Part shown: in pieces, positions 8,168-14,441 of the stretch
Layout: each line of letters starts with the position of its first letter
How positions within the stretch are numbered: position 1 is the first letter of the stretch
From: Holosporaceae bacterium
Lineage (GTDB): Bacteria; Pseudomonadota; Alphaproteobacteria; UBA3830
DNA length: 14,579 bases
Assembly: GCA_031265715.1 (NCBI GenBank)
Contig: JAISCG010000099.1
Span: forward strand, 1-14,579
Reading direction: 5' to 3'
The notes under the pieces: generated by a model
The model's database searches: none
Told to the model about the DNA's origin: nothing
The model's input: only the letters and a program-made list of their open reading frames with translations
Translations under genes and position numbers: made by a program

Positions 8168-8303
8168 AATGCACAACTGATTTGTTTTTCCGGGCAAAGG
8201 TCTTGGCAGAAGCTTTAGGAGAGGCTTTTTCCATGCTTTTGCCGTTTTTTAAAAAAATAGTCAAAAAGCTTGCTGAATTAACTTTTTCTTAACGAAAAGC
8301 AAA

Positions 8304-8309
8304 TATAAT
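8304..8309 (+). promoter_or_regulatory. Possible -10 box before the signal-peptide ORF
   Basis: A perfect TATAAT lies 34 bases before the ATG at 8344, but no good -35 box sits 16-18 bases upstream. The rest of 8168-8343 shows no gene. Confidence 0.3.
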
Positions 8310-8343
8310 TTAAGACAGGTTATGTGATGATAGGATTAGAATA

Positions 8344-8556
8344 ATGAATAATATTTTTAAAATCGGATTTTTGGTTGGTGTTTTGTTTTGCTGTTTTTCG
8401 AGTGATGCCCGCATCGGCGTAGGTGATTTCAAAAGCAGTGAAGGTGCAGGTGTGTACGTCAACAGGAGTGAAGAAAACAACGGAATTCCCCCCTGCTACC
8501 TGCTGTTTTGGGGAAGCGTCATGCGTCATGCGTCATGCGTGATTCAGGTTTTCTGA
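8344..8556 (+). CDS. Signal-peptide ORF, probable first segment of a frameshifted gene
   Basis: The 70-residue product starts MNNIFKIGFLVGVLFCCFSS, a clear Sec signal peptide with likely cleavage after SDA. After it comes a short hydrophilic part (VGDFKSSEGAGVYVNRSEEN). The frame then runs into three GCGTCAT heptamers and stops at 8554-8556. As it stands it would export about 48 residues. The frame that continues as a long protein is ORF 8508-8909, and inserting one more heptamer (or removing two) would fuse them. I therefore read this as the 5' end of a larger gene, switched off by repeat number, or as a pseudogene fragment. The family is not recognised. AGGAT before the ATG is a weak ribosome-binding site. 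Confidence 0.5.
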   Translation: MNNIFKIGFLVGVLFCCFSSDARIGVGDFKSSEGAGVYVNRSEENNGIPPCYLLFWGSVMRHASCVIQVF

Positions 8557-8909
8557 AAAAGTTCAGATTTGACGGTAATTTTATAGCAAACAAAAAAACC
8601 AGAACACTCAACGGGGAAACGTTTGTCGATCGGAGATCGGACAAAGGGCATGACGATCTTGAATCATTGATTATCACACTGTTTCCGTCAAACTTGGGAA
8701 TAAGATTGGAAGCTGTGGATGAAAAAGAGGAGAAAAAAATCGGAAAAAGGGTTCAGGTGCTCCTTGGGACAAATACGGAAAAAGGAGTAAAAATTTTGGC
8801 TCAGCTGATGGTTGCAGCCGAACTTAGCCGCCTGTTTGTTGAAAAAAGAGGTATTCTATCACAAATTAATGAAAAAAAATTGGCATATCAAGTGGAGGCA
8901 AATTTTTAG
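8508..8909 (+). CDS. Middle segment of the frameshifted gene
   Basis: This frame opens at 8472 without a convincing start of its own; the first possible start is a TTG at 8508 with no ribosome-binding site. Protein-like sequence begins after the heptamer array: DSGFLKKFRFDGNFIAN, then a charged, mostly helical region with ITLFPSNLGIRLEAVDEKEE and LAQLMVAAELSRLFVEKRG. It ends soon after the A8 tract at 8872-8879. With one more A the frame would continue as KKIGISSGGKFLEKLSSIVN straight into the ORF at 8936. The two frame changes at two simple-sequence tracts suggest one original gene. I recognise no domain. Confidence 0.45.
   Translation: MGKRHASCVMRDSGFLKKFRFDGNFIANKKTRTLNGETFVDRRSDKGHDDLESLIITLFPSNLGIRLEAVDEKEEKKIGKRVQVLLGTNTEKGVKILAQLMVAAELSRLFVEKRGILSQINEKKLAYQVEANF
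8516..8540 (+). repeat. GCGTCAT heptanucleotide tandem array
   Basis: Three perfect GCGTCAT units (8516-8536) are followed by a fourth, partial one (GCGT, then GAT). A 7-bp unit is not a multiple of three, so every gain or loss changes the reading frame, and the array sits exactly where two coding frames overlap. This is the usual layout of slipped-strand phase variation, although three units is a short array. Confidence 0.85.
8872..8879 (+). repeat. A8 tract at a second frame change
   Basis: A run of eight adenines lies 28 bases before the stop of the middle segment. An A9 version would join that segment to the next ORF. It could be a mutational hot spot, a transcriptional slippage site or a sequencing error. 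Confidence 0.6.
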
Positions 8910-8935
8910 AAAAACTGTCAAGCATAGTCAATGAA

Positions 8936-10225
8936 ATGAAGACCCTCGAAAAAGGGAAAAAATTTTCCGATGTTTATAGTGGTTTTGATTCGTGCAAACT
9001 GAGCAATCCATCGTTCGACAAAGATAGTGGCAAAATTCTTAGTGAAATAACAGAAAAATTAAAGCAGATAAAAGACAAATTTTCAGAATCTGACGAGATT
9101 GAAAAAGCGGGTGAAATGGTCGAACTACGCGAACAGTGCTACAGAGATTTTCTTAAATGTCAAATCCTACTCATTATCAATAAAATGGATCAGGACAGTG
9201 CACTCAAAGATGTTGCTGCGATGAAATCGACAGTAGTGGCAGAAATATGCAGTGCTATAGTTGCAGAAAAAGAACACGGCTACTCAAAATACACAACGGA
9301 GCATGTCATATTAGCATTCATAGGAGCACTGCTGGAAGCAGGTAATGTAAAAGACTTTTTAGATCAATGGCGCAAATACAGAGAAAGCGTATTCAAGGAA
9401 GAGTACATCAGCGAAATGTCCGGCCTGGGGCGCGACAAAATTATGGAGAAAGCAAAACAAGTTTATAAAGAATTCGAGAACGTAGCCAAAAGATTGCCCT
9501 ATAACGCTCCGGTTGATAACGGAGATGCTTTTCCTTGCGAAATTGACACCAACGGCAAAATTGTTAAGGTTAATAATTCCAAACCTTTTGCCGATTGTGT
9601 CGATACATCACTCCGTCATACATTCAATTATGTGCTGGGAACCGAAAAAATCGAAGACATAAGATGTCGGGTGAGAAATGAATTTGAGAAAGAATCTAAA
9701 AATAATTCTGTAGTATTTACGCCTGATCGTTTGGAAGAAGCGAAAGAATTTCGGGAAATGGGCGAAGAAAAAATGAACTCAAGTGCTTCGGAAGTGAGAA
9801 CAAGTTGGAATCGTGTTGTTTCCTGTCTTAATTTTGGATGTACAGGGTCAAGAATCAAGTACGCTCGCGGTTCCAATTCGAGAAATGAAAATGAGCTTGA
9901 GTCTGGTTTTGTAAATTTTACGAAGGCTTTAGCTGCAGTATTGGGAGTTCGCTTCGGTGGGATCACCGGAGACAATGCATTTTCATTTTTAAAAAGATTG
10001 TTCAACTGCATAAATCAGCAGAGGGAATACATCTTGGTTGACTCCGTTTCCTCCAAAGGTGATGAAATTTATGGAGAGCTTTCGGTAGAAATTAAAGTCA
10101 AAGGAATATGTTTAGCCAAGTTCGAAATAGTGCAAAAAAGTGGCCACGGATGCGTTCAGGTGGAGAATACAGAATTATACCATTCTTCATTCTTGATTAT
10201 CGAAATACAGACTTGTAGTACCTGA
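8936..10225 (+). CDS. Large uncharacterised ORF, third segment (possible secreted effector)
   Basis: The 429-residue ORF starts at ATG 8936, which has no ribosome-binding site. The frame is open upstream to 8873 with coiled-coil-like sequence (KFLEKLSSIVNEMKTLEKGK), so the true start is probably further 5' through the frame changes. Residues 1-190 are charged and helical. Residues 217-233 read KPFADCVDTSLRHTFNY. A second block carries WNRVVSCLNFG (291-301) and LESGFVNFTKALAAVLGV (321-338), and the end has FEIVQKSGHGCVQVE. The ADC-x(4)-LRH, W-x-VVS and LxSGxxN pattern reminds me of large leucine-rich-repeat-associated proteins of amoeba-associated bacteria; this is from memory and unverified. 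C221 and H404 could be a catalytic pair, which is speculation. It ends inside the left arm of the inverted repeat at 10179-10206. Confidence 0.6.
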   Translation: MKTLEKGKKFSDVYSGFDSCKLSNPSFDKDSGKILSEITEKLKQIKDKFSESDEIEKAGEMVELREQCYRDFLKCQILLIINKMDQDSALKDVAAMKSTVVAEICSAIVAEKEHGYSKYTTEHVILAFIGALLEAGNVKDFLDQWRKYRESVFKEEYISEMSGLGRDKIMEKAKQVYKEFENVAKRLPYNAPVDNGDAFPCEIDTNGKIVKVNNSKPFADCVDTSLRHTFNYVLGTEKIEDIRCRVRNEFEKESKNNSVVFTPDRLEEAKEFREMGEEKMNSSASEVRTSWNRVVSCLNFGCTGSRIKYARGSNSRNENELESGFVNFTKALAAVLGVRFGGITGDNAFSFLKRLFNCINQQREYILVDSVSSKGDEIYGELSVEIKVKGICLAKFEIVQKSGHGCVQVENTELYHSSFLIIEIQTCST

Positions 10226-10265
10226 AAACCAGCACGTCATTTCGATAGCTAAAACGAAGAATGGT
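10179..10265. repeat. Inverted repeat between the large ORF and the LRR gene
   Basis: The arms 10179-10206 and 10239-10265 (each beginning ACCATTCTTC when read 5'-3' on its own strand and ending TCGAAAT) pair over about 27 bases with a few mismatches, around a 32-base loop. The left arm encodes the last codons before the stop at 10225, and the right arm contains the LRR ORF start. There is no T-run, so it does not look like an ordinary terminator. Confidence 0.75.
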
Positions 10266-11565
10266 ATTATTTGAATATAGCGAGAATGAATATAATTATC
10301 TTTGTGGGTATCTTTATCCTTATTATAACGACCAGAATATGTACCACACGATATTCTCCTATGCGTACCGAAATATTTCGGATTACGTTATTGCAAGTTC
10401 TTTTCATTTTTATAAAAAGTATGAAAATGAAGAAAAAAAACGAAAAGCACTGATGACGATTATTCTGAATCAGGTAAGTCCGATTCCGTTAAACGATCGT
10501 GAAAGGCGCGAGCAAGTGCAAAGAGCATTTCTTGTCGGAATGGGAGGGAATTTACGTCTTACCCAAAACATCATCGATGACATCGGTGATGATACCCCCG
10601 GCACATTGAAATCACATTTCGATTGCACTAAAAATTTTATTCAAAAGATTCTGCAATGTAAATATATTGACAAGATTGGTCAGATTTACATTAATTTTTA
10701 TAATATGCCGAAATTTTTGCACCAAATTGACATTAATGATTCTGAGGTAAGGTCTGTTCATATATCAAATGCCGAAGCGATTGAAATGGTTTCTTTTCCG
10801 GACTCGTCGGGAGAACTGTGTATATACGCATGCAAGATGGAAACTCCGATTGACTTGTCGGAATTCAAAAATCTAAAAAAGATTACAATTGAGCGCTCAA
10901 ATAATGTAAAATTTTCAGCCTCCTTATCTTCAGTGGAGGAATTGAACATATGTGGGTGCAAGCCGGAAGCTCCGATTGACTTATCGCCCTTTGTAAAGTT
11001 ACAGAATCTTGAAATTCATGGCTCAAAAGTAGATTTTTCGACTCTTCCGAATTCGTTGGTAAATCTGGATATAAATGGATGCAAGCCGGAAGCTCCGATT
11101 GCCTTATCGCCCCTTGGAAAGTTACAGAATCTTAGAGTCTATTATTCAAAAGTAGATTTTTTGACTCTTCCGAATTCGTTGGTAAATCTGGATATAATTG
11201 AATGCAAGCCGGAAGCTCCGATTAACTTATCGCCCTTTGTAAAGTTACGAAAGCTTGCAATTTTTGGTTTAGAAGTGAATTTTTCAGCTCCTTTATCTTC
11301 ATTGGAGGAACTGGTGTTGACTTCCGCCCTTTTGTCGGTAGATCGGATTACCTCCTTACCGCAATTGGAAAAACTTGAAAAGCTTGATATTGATGGTTTA
11401 ATTGTTACTTTTCCGACCTCTTTACCTTCATTGAATGAACTGAGGATATCCAAATGTAGGTCGGAAACTCCGATTAACTTGCCGAAAGTGAAAGAACTTG
11501 AGATTTCCGAATCTGACGTAAATCTCTCGACTATTCCTTCATCTGCTCGAATAATCTGGTGGTGA
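10261..11565 (+). CDS. Leucine-rich-repeat protein, uncharacterised
   Basis: The 434-residue product has an N-terminal part (1-165) rich in tyrosine and without a recognised domain, then at least ten leucine-rich repeats of about 20-21 residues (roughly 165-430). The pattern is LxxLxI-x-GCKPEAPIDLSP and KLQNLEIHGSKVDFSTLP. Such proteins form curved binding surfaces; in intracellular bacteria many act on host proteins, an inference here. There is no signal peptide and no good ribosome-binding site: GAAGA ends directly at the ATG, which lies in the right arm of an inverted repeat. This may therefore be the C-terminal part of the preceding ORF, split by a frame change, rather than a gene of its own. 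Its frame opens only at 10249. Three 41-residue units are nearly identical at DNA level. A strong terminator follows. Confidence 0.75.
   Translation: MVLFEYSENEYNYLCGYLYPYYNDQNMYHTIFSYAYRNISDYVIASSFHFYKKYENEEKKRKALMTIILNQVSPIPLNDRERREQVQRAFLVGMGGNLRLTQNIIDDIGDDTPGTLKSHFDCTKNFIQKILQCKYIDKIGQIYINFYNMPKFLHQIDINDSEVRSVHISNAEAIEMVSFPDSSGELCIYACKMETPIDLSEFKNLKKITIERSNNVKFSASLSSVEELNICGCKPEAPIDLSPFVKLQNLEIHGSKVDFSTLPNSLVNLDINGCKPEAPIALSPLGKLQNLRVYYSKVDFLTLPNSLVNLDIIECKPEAPINLSPFVKLRKLAIFGLEVNFSAPLSSLEELVLTSALLSVDRITSLPQLEKLEKLDIDGLIVTFPTSLPSLNELRISKCRSETPINLPKVKELEISESDVNLSTIPSSARIIWW
10957..11247 (+). repeat. 123-bp in-frame tandem repeats within the LRR gene
   Basis: The phrase TGCAAGCCGGAAGCTCCGAT begins at 10957, 11080 and 11203, exactly 123 bp (41 codons) apart. 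Units 1 and 2 differ at about 14 of 123 positions by eye; unit 3 matches for about 45 bases and then diverges towards the sequence seen before unit 1. A related older unit starts at 10831, 126 bp earlier. Unit gain or loss would keep the frame. Confidence 0.9.
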
Positions 11566-11581
11566 TGAGCAAAGTAAAAGG

Positions 11582-11632
11582 TTCCCGGAGTCAGGTTTTG
11601 CATTTACAAAACTATCCGGGAATCTTCTTTTA
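11582..11632 (+). terminator. Rho-independent terminator after the LRR gene
   Basis: TTCCCGGA (11582-11589) pairs with TCCGGGAA (11615-11622), and inside it GTTTTG (11595-11600) pairs with CAAAAC (11607-11612). The hairpin is followed by TCTTCTTTT and lies 16 bases after the LRR stop. Confidence 0.8.
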
Positions 11633-11762
11633 AAGTCGGCAGTGCCCGGTTTACTACGATCTGCGGGCAAGAAAAGTAAACTTATTTCGAAACCAAATTA
11701 TTTCGAGGATTTTTTAGGAAATACGCCCCGCAGAACCGTAGCGTACCGGATGTACGTGAAGC

Positions 11763-11819
11763 TTCAAGGAGCGGATTGACAACAAAAATACCGAAAGAAT
11801 GACGTTTCGCAAGAAGTCT
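11763..11819. repeat. 57-bp direct repeat, right copy
   Basis: This is the second copy of the 8111-8167 sequence, with two mismatches. It ends 5 bases beyond the pmbA stop codon. The 130 bases to its left (11633-11762) hold no gene; the GCAGAACCGTAGCGTACCGG stretch there has no counterpart at the left copy. Confidence 0.9.
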
Positions 11820-11824
11820 GTTGC

Positions 11825-13141
11825 CTACACTCCCCCCACGATTACCTCATCAATAAGAAGGGACGGCGCATCTATCCCCGACGTCATTTCCAGATCATCG
11901 GCGACCCGACACCGGGAAAACATATCGATGAAATTTCCCGCGACGGTAATTTCGTTAACCGGATAGGTTATTTCGCCGTTTTCTATCCAAAATCCGACTG
12001 CCCCCTGACTGTAATTTCCGGTGACCAAGTTTACTCCGTTTCCAAGCACTTCCACCACATATAATCCGCTTTTTACCGATTTCAGCAGATCCCCGAAAGA
12101 CTCGTCCCCGTTTTCGATGCAAAAATTATGCGGGGCAATGTCGTCGAATCCGGAGGCATTACCGGTCGACTTCATCTGCAACTTATTTGCATATTTCGTG
12201 TTCAGCAGAAAAGACTCGAGCACTCCGCCCCGCACCACCGCGACGTCGGAGCATTCCAGCCCGTCCGAATCAAACGGGCGCGACCGCAACCCGCGAAGAG
12301 TCGAACTTTTGTCCGTGACTGTGATCGTATCTCCAAAGATTTTTTGGGACAATTTATCCTTCAAAAAACTGACTCCGTTGGCAATCGAACTGCCGTTTAT
12401 CGCCGACGCAAAACTGCCCAGCAGCTGACCCGAAACTCTTCGATCAAAAATCACCGGAACTTTGCAGGATCGAATTTTCTTAGCACCGAGCCTACGCAGC
12501 GTTCTTTCCGCCGCTTCGTTCGCGATTTGCCGCGGACTTTTCAGATCCGACCTGTAAACGGTTTCGGAAAAATCGTAATCCCGCTCGAGAAATCCATCTT
12601 TTTCCGCCAGAGTTACCAGCGAAAGCATGTTGATCGTTTTTTCATATTCGACAGAAAAATCCGCATTTTTCATCAGCGTAATTTTTGAGCGAAAATGCTC
12701 GGATTTTGCCCCCTCGGAATTTGTAATTCCTTTTATTTGCAAGGCAATCGATTCACACTCCAGCGCGGCGTCAATCAAATCCGCGGAAGAAACAACACGG
12801 GCGTCGCATATGTCCGAATTTCGAATTTTCTTGCACAACTCAGAAGAATCCGGGCGAAATTCCGTTGTTTCTTCCGGAGCATTTTTTGCGGCAAAAACGG
12901 CTTTTTCCGCGAAAGATTCTTCTTTTAACTCCTCGAAATTATCGGTAATGATTATCGCGCTTCGCTTCCCGACGGAAACTCGAATTTTTACGCAAACTTC
13001 CTCCGACTGCACGACATTTTCCAATTGTGCGAGACGCGTCGACACAGAAACCGTACTGTTTTCTGCGGCTAAAATATCGACATTGTCGGCTCCGTCTTTT
13101 TTGGCACGACGCACAACGTCGCTAAGAATATTTTTATCCAC
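11825..13141 (-). CDS. pmbA: TldE/PmbA metalloprotease subunit
   Basis: PmbA (TldE) pairs with TldD to form a cytoplasmic metalloprotease that cleaves unfolded small peptides; in E. coli it matures microcin B17 and degrades CcdA. The 438 residues match the family (about 440-450) end to end. Conserved stretches are the N-terminal alternating strands, VIFDRRVSGQLLGSFASAI in the middle, GLECSDVAVVRGGVLESF, and the signature NYSQGAVGFWIENGEITYPV followed by EITVAGN near the end. As expected for the E subunit there is no HExxH zinc site; that belongs to TldD, not encoded here. The start is GTG at 13141, with GGAGG 4 bases before it. A TATAAT (13159-13154) lies only 12 bases upstream of the start, which would give a very short leader if it is the -10 box. 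Confidence 0.93.
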   Translation of the reverse strand: MDKNILSDVVRRAKKDGADNVDILAAENSTVSVSTRLAQLENVVQSEEVCVKIRVSVGKRSAIIITDNFEELKEESFAEKAVFAAKNAPEETTEFRPDSSELCKKIRNSDICDARVVSSADLIDAALECESIALQIKGITNSEGAKSEHFRSKITLMKNADFSVEYEKTINMLSLVTLAEKDGFLERDYDFSETVYRSDLKSPRQIANEAAERTLRRLGAKKIRSCKVPVIFDRRVSGQLLGSFASAINGSSIANGVSFLKDKLSQKIFGDTITVTDKSSTLRGLRSRPFDSDGLECSDVAVVRGGVLESFLLNTKYANKLQMKSTGNASGFDDIAPHNFCIENGDESFGDLLKSVKSGLYVVEVLGNGVNLVTGNYSQGAVGFWIENGEITYPVNEITVAGNFIDMFSRCRVADDLEMTSGIDAPSLLIDEVIVGGV

Positions 13142-13244
13142 ATTTCCTCCGAAATTATATTGTGTTCACCAGGATACCTTTTCCGAAAAGCTTAGTCCAG
13201 TGGGCTCTTCAGCGTCCGTCTTATTTGACTGAACGTTTCCTCCT

Positions 13245-13340
13245 GTCATTGCGAGGAACGAGGTGACGTAGCAATCCATGTTTTAAATTTGCTTAAATTT
13301 GAGTTCTGGATTGCCGCGTCACTTCGTTCCTCGCAATGAC
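13245..13340. repeat. 96-bp palindromic repeat, copy 2
   Basis: GTCATTGCGAGGAACGAGGT... pairs with the closing ...CGTTCCTCGCAATGAC, with inner arms GTAGCAATCC and GGATTGCCGC. It has the same length as the copy at 6897-6992 and is inverted relative to it; the central part from CAATCCATGTTTTAAATTTG onward is identical over about 30 bases. It lies in the 390-bp gap between pmbA and the DUF2608 gene, which contains no gene. Confidence 0.88.
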
Positions 13341-13393
13341 GAGAATGATTCAAGGTTAAGAAAAACCATCAACATCTCATTGAAATTTCAAAT

Positions 13394-13452
13394 AAAAAAA
13401 GATCAGACGGGTAGTAAGAGTGGGCTCTTTACCGCCCGTCAGGTCTTTTTTT
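13394..13452 (-). terminator. Strong bidirectional hairpin terminator
   Basis: AAAAAAAGATC-AGACGGGTAGTAAGAG pairs almost fully with CTCTTTACCGCCCGTC-AGGTCTTTTTTT around a TGGG loop. Read on the minus strand it ends in seven T, about 80 bases after the DUF2608 stop, so it most likely ends that transcript. On the plus strand it also has a T-run. Confidence 0.85.
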
Positions 13453-13531
13453 ATCCTGAAATTTTAGCCAAATACTGCCGCGTATGTACAACTGCCCGGT
13501 CAGGTATTTCGGTAACAGTTTATTCTTCAAT

Positions 13532-14308
13532 TTAAAACGGGCCATAGGCTTGGCAAAATAATCCGGCGTACGAAATTCCCACGCTATAGCAATGAGACTG
13601 CATACTTTCCAAATTAACCAGTTGATCGTCAATGAATACAACAACATCCGGTTTCGAAAGAAACCCATCTTCGATTAATTTTAAAAATACGGATCCTTTC
13701 GGTTGCTTTAAATCTTTTCTGTCCCTGGAAATCCGAGCTCTATAGTCACGATACGCAACCATAACACCTTCATTTTCAGTATCCAAATCATGAAAATTCA
13801 GCGGCTTAGATTCGGTGTACTCGTATCCTGTCGGGCGGATGGTGTACACGGTATTCCACCAAATATCGACAAAGTATTTCTTACCGTCATTGCCAACCAA
13901 CCATACCCAGTCTCTGTCAAATACCGTAGATCCGTCACAAAAATACGGAGCAACTCCGGCGAGTTCGAAATCTTTTCGTCTGCCGGCACATTCGATAGAA
14001 GGTACCGCTGTCATGCAGAAAAACGATATTCCGCATAATTTTAACTCCTCCAAAATCCTCAAAAGCACCGGATCCGTTATTTCACATCCCCCGGACACAC
14101 GATTGCAAATGACTCCGTCGCAGTCGAATATAACGAGAGAGTTTTCAGAAATTGATAATGCTGTGTTCATTTTTTCGTACATATCACGCCAATCTTCACA
14201 GTAGTGAATCTCTGATACACGATCTGAAGTCATGGATTGTGCTGCCTGCAGGCAGAGTACAGTTCCCAGCACAGCGAACGATTTTTTAAACACTCTTATT
14301 GTCCCCAT
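13532..14308 (-). CDS. Secreted HAD-like protein, DUF2608 family
   Basis: The family is uncharacterised and known mainly from Legionella, Chlamydiae and intracellular alphaproteobacteria. It has a HAD-phosphatase-like core: motif I LVIFDCDGVICN with the nucleophile-type DxD (62-64 from this start), and near the C-terminus the family hallmark VVVFIDDQLVNLESM, followed by VGISYAGLF, whose paired aspartates fit HAD motif IV. An N-terminal signal peptide (RVFKKSFAVLGTVLCLQAAQ) indicates export, so a periplasmic or host-directed role is inferred; the substrate is unknown. The start is uncertain: ATG 14308 (258 residues) has AAAGGA only 2 bases upstream, while ATG 14329 and GTG 14338 are in frame but lack a binding site. 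It is a single-gene unit followed by the terminator at 13394-13452. Confidence 0.8.
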   Translation of the reverse strand: MGTIRVFKKSFAVLGTVLCLQAAQSMTSDRVSEIHYCEDWRDMYEKMNTALSISENSLVIFDCDGVICNRVSGGCEITDPVLLRILEELKLCGISFFCMTAVPSIECAGRRKDFELAGVAPYFCDGSTVFDRDWVWLVGNDGKKYFVDIWWNTVYTIRPTGYEYTESKPLNFHDLDTENEGVMVAYRDYRARISRDRKDLKQPKGSVFLKLIEDGFLSKPDVVVFIDDQLVNLESMQSHCYSVGISYAGLFCQAYGPF

Positions 14309-14441
14309 TTCCTTTGCAACAGTTGTCATATATATCACATTAAGCGAAAATACAACTTTTTTTAAAGATACTTTACCACCCGTCCAGGGTTTTTTCCTAG
14401 AGCTTAAAAAGGCAAGAAAGGACTTTTCATAGAGCTGAGAT

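Noticed and set aside
10957..11325. CRISPR array
   Set aside because: The regular 123-bp spacing is in-frame coding repetition of leucine-rich repeats, without short palindromic repeats and unique spacers.
12021..13232. Long plus-strand open frames across pmbA (12021-12428, 12128-12688, 12627-13232)
   Set aside because: They are antisense shadows of a gene with full-length family similarity and have no start signals or recognisable content.
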